Source of the DNA: Dendrophyllia cribrosa
Lineage: Eukaryota > Cnidaria > Anthozoa > Scleractinia > Dendrophylliidae
Direction: 5' to 3'
Length of the DNA: 64,000 nt
Assembly (NCBI GenBank): GCA_024195265.1
Contig: JAJLRJ010000007.1
Location: forward strand, 9,570,828-9,634,827
Shown: piece by piece, positions 12,100 to 21,834 of the stretch
How positions within the stretch are numbered: the first letter of the stretch is position 1
Layout: each line of letters starts with the position of its first letter
Made by a program: the position numbers and the translations under genes
The notes under the pieces: generated by a model
The model's database searches: none
Told to the model about the DNA's origin: nothing
Seen by the model: only the letters and a program-made list of their open reading frames with translations

Positions 12100-13307
12100 T
12101 AACTTGCGAAAAACACAGAAATATTTCGTCGTATTTTGTTACATGGTGTTACAGAGTGTTACACGGTGTGTTACACGGTGTTACAGGATGTTACAAGGTT
12201 ACACCGTGTAACACCCTGTAAGTAATATTTCCTAAACGAGTTTGGGTGTTTTACCGGGGTATCCAAACACTGAGAAACAGATGAAAGCCCCGAGGCCGCA
12301 GGCCGAGGGCTTTTATTGTTTCGAGGTGTAAAATCATGCGGAGCTTCAAGGCAACACGTTTTATTTAGCATAAACAAAGAGGTCAAAGAGGTCATGTACA
12401 CGTTTTTCTCAAAAGAAAGTATCTTTCTTGTTCAAGAGTTCGAATGATTTTAAAATTGACTTGATTTCTATATTTACAAATTCAAAATAAGTTAAAACGG
12501 AGCAAATTAGGTCTAAGTTTTTTTTATATTTTTAAAAAAGATAACTTCAAAGAGATCGTATAGGCGCCGAGGTTTTTCGTTTGTCATCGGGAACTATCGG
12601 CAAATCATCGTTGATACGAAGTGCTCGCGAGAGACCGCAAGATGGATATGATTGGCTCCGAAGTATATTCTATTGTTACTTACATTCAGAAAACTCAGAC
12701 GATGGCAATAGTGACTGCTGCGCAGGCGCAATAGTCACATAAACTGAAGGAATCTGGTTGTAGAAAATAAAAACAGTGTCACCAGTACAATCAAAGACAA
12801 AACTAACCTTTTATCATAGATCCCAACTGATAACTTAGGAGGACACAGCTCGATCCTTTTGATGACCGCGGAAACAGTACCAAAAGTCTGAACACCAATC
12901 GATTGTCGAGTGTGACATGAAGTACCTACATAATTGAAGGTCAGCCCGCTGGTCAGCCCATCTCGTTCTTCAAGCCACTGTCCTGCCAAGCTGCTGTCCT
13001 ACTAAGCGGGAGTGTGATAACACAAAATTACAGTTTTGATTTTATTTCGCGTTGGGAGTGTTAGAAAAATGTAAAAGTCAATATTTCACTTAGAATTTCC
13101 AGTTCAGTAACCATAGCTTCAACCTGTGATGTTCAATTACCGTTAACTGTTTGATAAAGTCTTTTGTTAAACTGTTATCTATCCGTATTGTTTTGAAAGT
13201 GATTTTAATCCTTTACAAAATTAAAGGATAAATTCCGTTTTAGCCAATCTTAGCTTCCGAAATGTTTGTTTATGTTTTGTAATTTAGCTCTTTATCCTAT
13301 GATGTTA
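12100..13307. other. No gene; short palindromic GTGTTACA cluster
   Basis: At ~12,140-12,222 the motif GTGTTACA(C/G)GG is repeated and then inverted (TTACACCGTGTAACACC), able to fold. The rest up to the Polinton shows no coding region. Confidence 0.5.
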
Positions 13308-13313
13308 TGTGAT

Positions 13314-14331
13314 AGTACATAGGAAAGAAGGGTTCTGGCACACTCCTCGGCCGCTCCTTTTTAGCACAAATAATAATTTATTTTACCTTTCCGCTACTTT
13401 TAGCACTAACTCTCAAATTGCACGCGCGCGCACCAAAATTGTTCCAAATCCACGTGTCCCGACTCTCCAGAATCGCAAAAAAACAACAAAAAAGTCTGCT
13501 CAATTTCCAGCATAACCCACTCATCTCAGCAAAAAAACAACACAAATTTCTTCCAAATTTCAGAAAAAATTCAATCAAATTCCATGTTATTCGAAAAAGT
13601 TTGACAAAATTCAATTAAATTCCATGTTGTTTGACAAAGAGGCGGCCTCGTCGTTCGCGCCAGAACCCTTCTTTCCTATCTACTGGGGATGAGGGATTAA
13701 AGGAGGGGAAAAATTCTCTCCCAAAATTCTGTCGCCGGGAAAATCTGGTGGTGGAAAAATCTCTCCCGGGAAAATCAACAGGAGAAAAGAATTCATTTCC
13801 CCCAGAAAATCAACCCACATGAAAACTGAATTTATTTCCGCAGGTTCGAAAACGAAATAGTCACATGAAAAAGAATTTGAATTTCAAATTTCGTTCTCAG
13901 GGGAGAAATATATTTGAATTTGAAATTCTTTTTCCTCCAGCTTTTTTAGGGAGAGGAAAATTTCCATCCCAATCTCAAAAAATCTTCTCACAGATTTCCT
14001 CATGCTGAGTTTTTCTATCTTCCATCTTGATCAAAGCAAAGTTTTCCGCTTTCACATCATATCCCAATCTTTTCAGCAGATGAAACAAAACAAACTGGGA
14101 GGATAGAAATTTCTTTCTCCCTCCAGCAATCAAATCATATTCAGCTGAAAATAATTTGAAATCTTCAAGCAGCTGCGTTTCTAAATGACTGATATCATCA
14201 ACATATTTTCCCGTGAGATAAAAAACCAACGCATTTTCATTTCCTTTCGCTGATTTGAGTGGAAATATCTTCAGGAAATCCACAATGTGTTTCCTCGTTA
14301 TTTCTTCTTTCCTGAAATAGCGGAGGATTTT
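13314..14331. repeat. Polinton left terminal inverted repeat (1,018 bp)
   Basis: Inverse of 29862-30879. The one mismatch I found is 13318 (C here, G at the other end). The outer 650 bp are noncoding and contain A/T-rich, purine-biased stretches; the inner part encodes the C-terminal half of the VLTF3-like gene. Confidence 0.95.
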
Positions 14332-14358
14332 CCTGGAATTGGAGGAGGAAAAATTCAT
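13975..14358 (-). pseudogene. Truncated VLTF3-like ORF in left TIR
   Basis: About 127 aa. Residues after the first ~10 are identical to the C-terminal half of the gene at 29508-30218, because the TIR ends inside that gene. The new N-terminus (MNFSSSNS) comes from unique DNA. Its ATG at 14358 overlaps the polymerase stop as ATGA, so translation by termination-reinitiation is conceivable. More likely it is a by-product of TIR extension by gene conversion. It retains the RKKFLSSQFVL segment. Confidence 0.7.
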
Positions 14359-17300
14359 TTCAATCTCCAATGACCAATAGCCAAAGTGTTCACTCCATCA
14401 TCCATCACAACTCTCTTGTCATCATCAGCACTCAAAGCCACTTTCAAAATCTGTTCAGTGAAAATCTCATGCAGATGTGATCGGAGAGAAACATTTTTCA
14501 TTGGAGGAAATTTTTCACCATGAAGAACGCGCACAAAATCTTCATGTGAAATCCTATTTTTAACCACATTCTTTTTTGTTCCCTTTGCTTTCTTGATTCC
14601 TTTTCCCTCATCCATCTTGATGGAATAACATTTTGGTCTCAATCCAACAAATTCACGAATGATTTTTCCTCCTGCTTCATCTTTAAACATTCCTAAAATT
14701 TTCTTGTTTTTCCCAACGGGAAAGCCATTTTTCACAGCGAAATGATCTTTCGGATATCCAGATGTGTCAAACCATTTCTCAACATCTCCAGCAGTGTCAG
14801 CGAAGAAATCATCCGTCTCAATCTCCAAAATCAGGGAATCTGTATCAGAATAGAGAACTTTCATACTCTCCCACTTTTTCTTCACATAACCATAATGAAA
14901 TTTGAACATGTGAATTTTGGAGAGATCAAGAATTGCTGCTCCAACAAAGATTGGTTTGTTCAAAGTAACTTTTGTTTTCCTCATGTGAATAGCAGCCACT
15001 TTATCTCCAAACTTGGTTGCGTGTTTGAAGTTGATTTTTTTCACCAAGTTTGCTTTTTTCTTCCTATCATTCACCAGTTTCATGTCAATTCTGTTCCTAA
15101 CATTTTCCATGGTTTTCCCGTAAACAGCATTGCTTGCCAGTTTGAAAAGATCTTTCTCAAAATCATTTTTGGCTGCTGTTCTCAGTTTCGTATTCCATTC
15201 AATGAAAGGTTTCATGAAAGCTTCTTTTCTGAATCCAATTCCTCTCCAAATCTTTTTCAGTTTCATTCCCAGGGAAAGAAAGAGTTTTAAACTCCTTCCA
15301 TCCAAAACCATTTTTTCTTTATCCATCAAGTTGGGAATCAACTTGTGGAATCCCCCAACTTCCAGGAGTTCAGGCGCCAAAGGAAAATTATTGTGGAAAT
15401 CATGTAATTCATCTGGATATTCCAAGTCAACTTCCAGGACACATCCAAGACCTGCCGCATCAACAATCTTCTCCCATTTCTTCAAAACCCCTTCACTCAA
15501 CCATTCAAATCCTCCCACAGGGAGTGGTTGCACCATCGCAGTTGGATAAAGGGAATTTGCATCGAGATAAACGATGAACTTTGATGGTTGGGAAGGATCA
15601 AAATCTTCCATGAATTTGTTGTTTGCCTGAGAAAATCTGTGAAAGACTGTGGAAACTCCTCCACGAATTTGCCTTTCAAAAAACCGAAACATTTCTATAT
15701 CTCCTTCACAAATCAATTCCAACTCAACCCCTGTCATCTTCAACATAGCATCCCAAAAGAAAGAGGGGGCAGTCAAAAACCATGCGGGGTCCAACAGATA
15801 GTTTTCCAACAAAACTTTCCTAAAATTTTCCACCACATCTGTCAGGAGAAAAACATCCGTCTTCAAATAGAGATCATGATATTCTCCCATGTTAGACATC
15901 CCAAATTTTCTCCAGACATTTCCAGCATGAGCAAAATCTTCATCTGAAATTCCTTCTCCAGACAACTGGGAGAAAAAAGCATCTTTCCCAGGAAGTTCAC
16001 AATTAAATTTCTCAAATGAATCCATGAATTCATAGGGAAAAACTCCTTTTCTGGAAAGCAAATCAACATCATCTTGGAAAAATCTTTTTAAGCAATGCAA
16101 ATCATTTTTTCCCAAATTTCCAACAAGATTTGCCAAAGAAGAATTCATAAATTTCAGGGAGTCAACAAAGCGAATCTCATGTTTCAAATCATGTTTTTTT
16201 CCCTCTTCATCTTCAAATGTTCCCCAAACAATTTTCAGGGAGAAAGAAACATATTTTTCGTCATTGTTTGGGATTGCATCAATCTCCCCAAATTCATTTC
16301 CCATGTTTTTGATGAAAAGATGGGAATCATATCCATCTAAATTGTGAATGAAGACTGGAGTGAAATCTGGCACTTTCGCTTGCAGATTACAATATTCATG
16401 AGCAGCTCCGCGAAATTCCCCAGTCAGATGACAATGATCAGCAACTTTTTTTTCCTCAATCTTTTTCCTGCAAAGCCAACAAATATCAGTTTTCTTAAAT
16501 GCTTCCTTTTCTCCTTTCTTCCAAAGAATTCTCTTCCAATTTTTTCTCAGCATTGGTCTTCGCACATCATTCAGAATCCATTTCACCTGATCAACTAATT
16601 TCACCAGAAACTCTCTCCCAACATCATCTCCTTCTTTTCCACGAAAGAAAACTGGGGAGAAATCAACCCCAACTTGGCTCACAGGAAGAAAACAAAAGCT
16701 GCAGGGAACATGATGCTGAATTTGCTCTGTTTTTTCCCCAATTTTCTTTTCTGTTTTCTCCAAAATCGACTCAAAATCAGCGTAGATGACAAAGGGAACG
16801 GTTGTTGTGCATTGAACTTTCTTGAATTTCATGATTGATTTTTCTGGAGGGAGAACAGCTTTCACTCCATCATCCGTGCAAAATTCTTGATGAACATCGA
16901 GTGTTTCTTTGGAGTTGAATGAATTGATACAACCATCACAAACATGCCTTTGGTTTTTGTTTTTGGAATCTTCTCCAAACCACAATCGATTCAAATTCTT
17001 CACCAAAGCGAAATGTTCATTTTCTCCGCTTTTCAGTTTGAAAAGAATCACATGATTCTCTTTCTTTTCCCTTGCTTTTCTCAAAGTTATGATTTGTTTC
17101 CCCTCAACAATCCCCAAGACATTCACAGAAATGTTATTTTGTCTTTCAAATCTGTCAATGTCTCTCCATGAAATGGGGAATGAAATTCCTTCCCAATTGA
17201 ATTCCTCGCATTGTTTTCTCAACAAAGGAGTGATTCTTTGTGGATTTTTCTCCACTGGATTTTTCCATCTTCCAATGCACCACTTGAAGCACTCATCATC

Positions 17301-18074
17301 ATTTTCATTTTTCATGTTTGTTATTGCTTTTTTTGCAGCAAGCCAATCAGGAAGTGGAATGAATTTTCCAACAGTCATTTCATCCAGATGAATTTCCAAT
17401 CTTTCAACTCGCAAGAATCTCCAGTTGCTTCTTCCCCTTTGGAAATTCCGCATGTTTTCCAACATCCTCTCATTCATTTCTCTCAGCAATTTTTCCAAGT
17501 CAGTTCCCTCAAAAACTTCTTCAACCATGGAAGAAAAGAAGGCATCATTTTCAATGGCTGTTCCCTGTGCCAAATCATGAGAAATCATTCTGCAAACCAA
17601 AACCATTTTCACTTTGAACCCAAAATGTTTCTTCAGAATTTCAACCACATTTCCTTTCACATTCTTCAAGAATCCTTCTGCGGAATATCCTTCTTTTCCC
17701 TTGACAACAAAAGTCGATCCACCCAACCCCGGTTTTTCTTCAATATCAAACTCAGGTCTCTTCAGCATTTCTCCAATCTTCGCGTTCAACTTCAAAAGTT
17801 TTTCCCGGGCTCTTTCCTTCAGATTCCAATTAACTCTTTTCCTCATCTTTCCAAACCAGGAATTCATTGAATCAATGGATGACTCAACAACTGTCGATAC
17901 TCTTTCTGGAAGAACTTTTTGAACAGCTGATTTCACCGCGGGAAAAGATGTTTTCTTGATGATTTTTCTCTGTGGGTTTTGCAGCTCTTTTTCCAGATCA
18001 GCTTTTTTCATCCGGGAGAATCCAACCATTCCTTCCGAACGTGCACGATCTCTCAATTCTTTTAAAGTTGGCAT
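14355..18074 (-). CDS. polB: Polinton DNA polymerase B (protein-primed type)
   Basis: 1,239 aa from the ATG at 18074; an upstream ATG at 18107 would add 11 residues but the promoter symmetry favours 18074. The N-terminus has a SAP-like helix pair (TLKELRDRARSEGMVGFSRM). A C2H2 knuckle lies before the exonuclease domain (HVCDGCINSF...HQEFC). Exo I is YADFES (~431), followed by a Cys/His cluster CWLC...DHCH...YCN (~531-562). Exo II is HNLDGYD (~575) and Exo III YLKTDVFLL (~735). Polymerase motif A is YLDANSLYP (~838), motif B SNAVYGKT (~982), motif C YSDTDS (~1075). All catalytic residues are present. It replicates the element, probably with a protein primer. It shares a divergent start region with the helix-turn-helix gene. 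Confidence 0.97.
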   Translation of the reverse strand: MPTLKELRDRARSEGMVGFSRMKKADLEKELQNPQRKIIKKTSFPAVKSAVQKVLPERVSTVVESSIDSMNSWFGKMRKRVNWNLKERAREKLLKLNAKIGEMLKRPEFDIEEKPGLGGSTFVVKGKEGYSAEGFLKNVKGNVVEILKKHFGFKVKMVLVCRMISHDLAQGTAIENDAFFSSMVEEVFEGTDLEKLLREMNERMLENMRNFQRGRSNWRFLRVERLEIHLDEMTVGKFIPLPDWLAAKKAITNMKNENDDECFKWCIGRWKNPVEKNPQRITPLLRKQCEEFNWEGISFPISWRDIDRFERQNNISVNVLGIVEGKQIITLRKAREKKENHVILFKLKSGENEHFALVKNLNRLWFGEDSKNKNQRHVCDGCINSFNSKETLDVHQEFCTDDGVKAVLPPEKSIMKFKKVQCTTTVPFVIYADFESILEKTEKKIGEKTEQIQHHVPCSFCFLPVSQVGVDFSPVFFRGKEGDDVGREFLVKLVDQVKWILNDVRRPMLRKNWKRILWKKGEKEAFKKTDICWLCRKKIEEKKVADHCHLTGEFRGAAHEYCNLQAKVPDFTPVFIHNLDGYDSHLFIKNMGNEFGEIDAIPNNDEKYVSFSLKIVWGTFEDEEGKKHDLKHEIRFVDSLKFMNSSLANLVGNLGKNDLHCLKRFFQDDVDLLSRKGVFPYEFMDSFEKFNCELPGKDAFFSQLSGEGISDEDFAHAGNVWRKFGMSNMGEYHDLYLKTDVFLLTDVVENFRKVLLENYLLDPAWFLTAPSFFWDAMLKMTGVELELICEGDIEMFRFFERQIRGGVSTVFHRFSQANNKFMEDFDPSQPSKFIVYLDANSLYPTAMVQPLPVGGFEWLSEGVLKKWEKIVDAAGLGCVLEVDLEYPDELHDFHNNFPLAPELLEVGGFHKLIPNLMDKEKMVLDGRSLKLFLSLGMKLKKIWRGIGFRKEAFMKPFIEWNTKLRTAAKNDFEKDLFKLASNAVYGKTMENVRNRIDMKLVNDRKKKANLVKKINFKHATKFGDKVAAIHMRKTKVTLNKPIFVGAAILDLSKIHMFKFHYGYVKKKWESMKVLYSDTDSLILEIETDDFFADTAGDVEKWFDTSGYPKDHFAVKNGFPVGKNKKILGMFKDEAGGKIIREFVGLRPKCYSIKMDEGKGIKKAKGTKKNVVKNRISHEDFVRVLHGEKFPPMKNVSLRSHLHEIFTEQILKVALSADDDKRVVMDDGVNTLAIGHWRLK

Positions 18075-18115
18075 TTTGAATGAAAAAGAAAAAAAAAATG
18101 TTTTCATTCAAAATG
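18072..18115. promoter_or_regulatory. Palindromic bidirectional start region
   Basis: A perfect 15-bp inverted repeat, CATTTTGAATGAAAA at 18072-18086 and its inverse at 18101-18115, ends in the ATG of polB on one strand and the ATG of the HTH gene on the other. An A-rich 14-bp spacer separates the arms. Both genes therefore start with TTTTCATTCAAAATG. Control of both by one symmetric site is inference. Confidence 0.75.
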
Positions 18116-18526
18116 AAGTTTTCAATCCAGGAAGAAGGAAAAGAAAAGCAAATTTTTTTCACATTCAAAGAAGCATCAGAAAAAACTGGCATTCCGAATT
18201 CCACCATTTGGAGGTTCATCAAAAACAATTCAGAAAACAAAAAGTTCACCAGAAAATCAGACAAAAAAGTTTTCTTCATTCAGGAAGAAATGACAGATGA
18301 ACCCTTTTTCCAAGTTGATGGAGAAGATATTTTTGATTATGATGAAATAGAAAAGTTTGGAATTTCAAACACAGTTTTCATCAACCAAATTCTCAGGAAG
18401 AAAAACCATTTCCTTGATTCGGAGGAAATCACTCATTACATCACATGGAAATCCCCCCAATTTGATTTCTTCATTGATAAATTGAGGGAAAATCAAAGGG
18501 ATGAAAAAATCATTCAAAAAGTTTGA
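18113..18526 (+). CDS. Small helix-turn-helix protein, putative regulator
   Basis: 137 aa from 18113; in-frame ATGs at 18080 and 18098 are alternatives. FTFKEASEKTGIPNSTIWRF near residues 18-37 reads as a helix-turn-helix with the A..TGI..STI pattern of phage and MerR-type regulators. The remainder is acidic and Phe-rich with no known domain. It is divergent from polB across a symmetric start region, which fits a regulator of early genes or of itself. It is not part of the usual Polinton core set. The HTH reading is by eye. Confidence 0.65.
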   Translation: MKFSIQEEGKEKQIFFTFKEASEKTGIPNSTIWRFIKNNSENKKFTRKSDKKVFFIQEEMTDEPFFQVDGEDIFDYDEIEKFGISNTVFINQILRKKNHFLDSEEITHYITWKSPQFDFFIDKLRENQRDEKIIQKV

Positions 18527-18594
18527 TTTTTTTTCCTCAAATGGTAAGCTATCAAAACGACAACGTTGAATTTTCATTTCCAAGAAATGAAAAA

Positions 18595-19209
18595 TCAATC
18601 CTCTTCTTCATCTACAAAGTCATCAAACGCTGAAACGTTTCCATGGAATTTTGTTACAAAACAAGAATTGATTGAGCATGTGATTGATTGGCAATTTCCA
18701 CAAAAGACGCGTGAAATGCGGAGGATGACATGTCCTGTCAGTTTTTCTCCAATGTGGTCATGGGGATCGAAACGAATGGATTTTCTTTGTCCAACTTCCC
18801 CTTCACCAAATTTCGAGAATGGGACAGAGATGTTGCCTTTTCTGTCAGTCCACAATTTACCCCAAACTTTTTCCATTTCACTTCGATCTGTTTTAATCAA
18901 GTTGAAATCGGTGGATGTGAATTTCCCAAATTTTGAGTTCAGTTTCAAAACTGCTTCTTTGTTTTCCATCGCCAACTTTCTGATTTGCGTTTCAATTTCC
19001 TGAAACTTTTCCTTGAGTTCAGGAGGAGATTGATTGAGATTGATTGCCAATGAAAATCCGTTTTCATTCCTGAAGATTTTGAAAATGCATTTCATGATTT
19101 GAACCGTGATTGGCTTCTCATTGATCCGGAGAGGAATTTCAACAAATGGATGTGCTGTGTTTTTCAGAATTGGTTCTCCCGTTTTGATTTCACTTGCTTC
19201 GACATTCAT
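18595..19209 (-). CDS. Polinton hypothetical protein, 204 aa
   Basis: Starts at ATG 19209 (MNVEASEIK); an upstream extension would need a non-ATG start. It is mixed alpha/beta by appearance, with RNENGFSLAINLNQ, a central helical region (KEKFQEIETQIRKLAMENKE), a late CGNCQSITCSINSC Cys cluster and a very acidic tail. I do not recognise a family with certainty. A nucleic-acid-binding role would fit its place beside polB and the Cys cluster, but that is a guess. It converges on the HTH gene with a 68-bp gap. Confidence 0.65.
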   Translation of the reverse strand: MNVEASEIKTGEPILKNTAHPFVEIPLRINEKPITVQIMKCIFKIFRNENGFSLAINLNQSPPELKEKFQEIETQIRKLAMENKEAVLKLNSKFGKFTSTDFNLIKTDRSEMEKVWGKLWTDRKGNISVPFSKFGEGEVGQRKSIRFDPHDHIGEKLTGHVILRISRVFCGNCQSITCSINSCFVTKFHGNVSAFDDFVDEEED

Positions 19210-19254
19210 TTTCTTTGGAGACAAAAAAAAAATAATTTTTTTTTTTATTTAAAA

Positions 19255-19671
19255 ATGGAAGCAGAAGATTTCGAAAGAATGATGGAAGACAGTGATTATA
19301 TTATAGAATTGATGAATCTCGAGTTTCTGGAGGATATTGCGATAGAAATTATTCTAGAAATTAGAGAAAGAGGTGAACACCCAGAGGACTTAATTAATAT
19401 GTTTATGGAATATGATTTTAATGGAGATGATTTTGAATACGGTGAGTTCTCAGCATCAGAAATTGTTGAACTGTTTATGGAACCCTCATCGCTTGGGAAT
19501 GTGATATGTGATCACTCAAACAACAAATCATATTTCTTCTCAAACTTCTCCAAATCCAGCCCCAAATCAATCACAATTCCATCAACCGCCTCCATTACAG
19601 GAAGGAATTCACGTCGATTAAATTTTCCTCCCCTCAAAGCGAAGCGCAAATCACTCAATGTTTTTTCATAG
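19255..19671 (+). CDS. Small acidic protein, partly antisense to the next gene
   Basis: 138 aa if read to the stop at 19671. The first ~85 residues are strongly acidic and helical (EDFERMMEDSDYIIELMN, then EFLEDIAIEIILEIRE). The last 160 nt overlap, in antisense, the 3' end of the 19512-19991 gene and lose the acidic character, so the true end may lie elsewhere. A GTGAGT at about 19442 could be a splice donor. The start TTTAAAAATGG fits the A-rich start context of the element. Function is unknown. Confidence 0.45.
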   Translation: MEAEDFERMMEDSDYIIELMNLEFLEDIAIEIILEIRERGEHPEDLINMFMEYDFNGDDFEYGEFSASEIVELFMEPSSLGNVICDHSNNKSYFFSNFSKSSPKSITIPSTASITGRNSRRLNFPPLKAKRKSLNVFS

Positions 19672-19991
19672 GTGGTAAAAGCAAACTTCGCCATGTCGAT
19701 TTTGTTTCCATATTTCTTCATTTCATTCCCTGTTTTGACGACCAATCCTGCACCTGAAATCACTCCCAAAACGATGGGATTCATTGTCACTCCCCCCGCA
19801 ATTGCGCCAATCGCAACAAGAGCGGACGACGCCAAATTCACAAACAAATTCATTCTCTTGAAATGTTTGTGAGCTCTTTTCAAACACCAAAATCTTTTGT
19901 GATAGAATCGGAAGAGTTGCTTGATCTCTTTCAGTTCTTCTTCCTCAATGTTGGGGTCAATGTGGTTGAAACTGAAGATGTCTGTTTTCAT
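19512..19991 (-). CDS. Two-transmembrane-type small protein
   Basis: 159 aa. A basic helix (FYHKRFWCLKRAHKHFKRMN) precedes two hydrophobic segments, LFVNLASSALVAIGAIAG and NPIVLGVISGAGLVV, joined by a short turn, then a charged helical C-terminus. This order recalls SLATT-type two-TM proteins, and I recall similar proteins in other cnidarian Polintons; both are impressions that need profile searches. It lies 3 bp downstream of the fibre gene on the same strand. A membrane or capsid-associated role in entry or egress is possible. Confidence 0.7.
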   Translation of the reverse strand: MKTDIFSFNHIDPNIEEEELKEIKQLFRFYHKRFWCLKRAHKHFKRMNLFVNLASSALVAIGAIAGGVTMNPIVLGVISGAGLVVKTGNEMKKYGNKIDMAKFAFTTYEKTLSDLRFALRGGKFNRREFLPVMEAVDGIVIDLGLDLEKFEKKYDLLFE

Positions 19992-19994
19992 TTT

Positions 19995-21833
19995 TTAGGC
20001 TTTTTCAAAAAGAAATGTGATTTGGGCAGCCCCGATATTTAATGATCGATCATCTATTCTTGCTGAAAATAACTCTCCTGCTTGGTAAACAACAGTTGAA
20101 AACTCGAATATTTGAATTCTATTATCACTACTAAAACGAGTTCCACTTTGTGATTTTTTATCTGGGAGATATAAAGTTAGTTGTGGAAAAGAAGCTGTTT
20201 TTGATAAAATTTGAGCAAACGCTGTGATTAATTTGCATCGGATGGGGATGACTATATCATTAAAATAATTATCGAAAAGTACATTTATGTCGTCTCCTGA
20301 TGATCTTCTATATCTTCCAATCAGCAAAAAGTTATTGCTTAAATTTGAATTGAGAATTTGATGGTCATTCAAATCCAAATCAGTTTCCATGACCATCTTC
20401 CCACTCTCAAAAACGAAAGGAGCATCATAAACAGAACTTGGCACATCTGATTGAGAACCTTTAACACCATAAATGATCAAATTTGCTGAGTCTTGAACAG
20501 CTGATGATGATGTTCCTTGCCATTTCAAATCCAGATAGACAAATTCCGGTGGAGAAATCTGCCATTTATGCATGTGAATGATTGATCGAGAATAGTTGGA
20601 AAACTTCTTCGTTGATTGTTGATTGATATTCAAGCTCGTGGAAACCACGTCAACGCTCACACCCGTCATGGAAGCGGGGAAGAATTCAATGCAAATCGTA
20701 TATTCCCCTTCTGGAAGCTTCAGCATGTTAAATCCAAGTCGCCCAGAGTATTCATTGAAAACATCTTTTGTTATTTTCAAATCATACGCCTTCTTATTGA
20801 AATGATGCGGAGAACTTGCAAAATCAGACAAACCAGTCACTGTCATATTATGTTCAGAGCTGGATTCATCCACATCCTCCATCAAATACCGGAATTCATC
20901 CTTCAAGTGGGAGGTTGAAGATATATGCGATTCATTGACATATTTTTTAAGGTCAGCTTCTGTTTTGATCAGTTCCTCTGCCAGAGCTACTGTCTTCTCA
21001 TTTAGCTGTGTATCAACATATTGTTTTGATGTTGCTTCATTGGATGTTTTTGGATCGGGAAGACCAATGATTTTCTCCGATCCCATATCAAGTTGCCCAG
21101 TCATTGTTCCACCTGACAAAGAAAGCTTATTAGCTGCCAGCCCGGAGACTGCCGTGTCCACATATTTTTTGTTGGCTGCTTGATCGATTGCTGTTGGATC
21201 TTTCACGTTATAAACAAATTGGTTTCCCATATCCAAGCTTGTTTCCATTGGGAATGTTTCTTTCCGACTGAGAAAGACATTCTTTGCATCATCGTAAGAG
21301 ATCAGATTGTTATAGTTCGCCGATAAATCAGCATAAGTTTGTTGCTTTGATTTGACAACATTGAAAAGTTCTTTTAAATCGATGTTCTTCGTCACTTCAT
21401 GAGTATGTGCTGGAGCATTTGGGTGGAACTTCTTCAAAGTGATCATATTCACCGCGGAAAGATCATTTGATTCATCAGTATCCAGATTTGTGATCAACTT
21501 TCGATCCATGTCAATCTCTCCAGGAAGAATCAGTTTCTTTCCCCTGAGGTCCAGATCTCCAGTCATATGGGAGGATCCATCAACCTGCAAAGAATCTGCT
21601 CTCAGTTGAATCAGTTTGGTTTCCACACTTCTGTCTAGCGAGTCAACTTGATGTTTTGTGACTGCATCACCATTTGCTGTTCCATCAGCGACATTGACCA
21701 GTTTTCTGTTTGACATGTCATAATCCCCTGTGGATGTCAGTTTAAAACCAACTCCTGGCAATCCATCTCTTCCATCTCGACCCCCTCGGGAAGTGCTTGT
21801 TGTTTCAGAAAGCAATCCATTTGAATAGCTCAT
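19995..21833 (-). CDS. Fibre-like protein with collagen-like stretch
   Basis: 612 aa from ATG 21833, which follows the ATPase stop by one base. A Gly-rich collagen-like stretch (GGRDGRDGLPGVG) lies near residues 18-30. Repeats of the tail-fibre type follow (MSNRKLVNVADGTANGDAVT; LDMGSEKIIGLPDPKTSNEA then TSKQYVD). The C-terminal ~230 residues look beta-rich and may form a knob. Such repeats are typical of trimeric phage fibres, so a spike or receptor-binding role is the natural inference. Co-orientation with the ATPase and adjacency to capsid genes support virion membership. Confidence 0.75.
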   Translation of the reverse strand: MSYSNGLLSETTSTSRGGRDGRDGLPGVGFKLTSTGDYDMSNRKLVNVADGTANGDAVTKHQVDSLDRSVETKLIQLRADSLQVDGSSHMTGDLDLRGKKLILPGEIDMDRKLITNLDTDESNDLSAVNMITLKKFHPNAPAHTHEVTKNIDLKELFNVVKSKQQTYADLSANYNNLISYDDAKNVFLSRKETFPMETSLDMGNQFVYNVKDPTAIDQAANKKYVDTAVSGLAANKLSLSGGTMTGQLDMGSEKIIGLPDPKTSNEATSKQYVDTQLNEKTVALAEELIKTEADLKKYVNESHISSTSHLKDEFRYLMEDVDESSSEHNMTVTGLSDFASSPHHFNKKAYDLKITKDVFNEYSGRLGFNMLKLPEGEYTICIEFFPASMTGVSVDVVSTSLNINQQSTKKFSNYSRSIIHMHKWQISPPEFVYLDLKWQGTSSSAVQDSANLIIYGVKGSQSDVPSSVYDAPFVFESGKMVMETDLDLNDHQILNSNLSNNFLLIGRYRRSSGDDINVLFDNYFNDIVIPIRCKLITAFAQILSKTASFPQLTLYLPDKKSQSGTRFSSDNRIQIFEFSTVVYQAGELFSARIDDRSLNIGAAQITFLFEKA

Positions 21834-21834
21834 T

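Noticed and set aside
9728..12260. Terminal repeats of a Crypton element (GGATACCCCGGTAAA near 9728 and inverted near 12,250)
   Set aside because: Short inverted match only; Cryptons lack such repeats and I could not define ends.
13378..13822. Short ORFs in the outer TIRs (and mirror copies at 30,371-30,815)
   Set aside because: Low complexity, no family resemblance, overlapping on both strands; identical only because the TIRs are identical.
14742..17870. Many plus-strand ORFs opposite polB
   Set aside because: Antisense shadows of the polymerase gene with no domain content.
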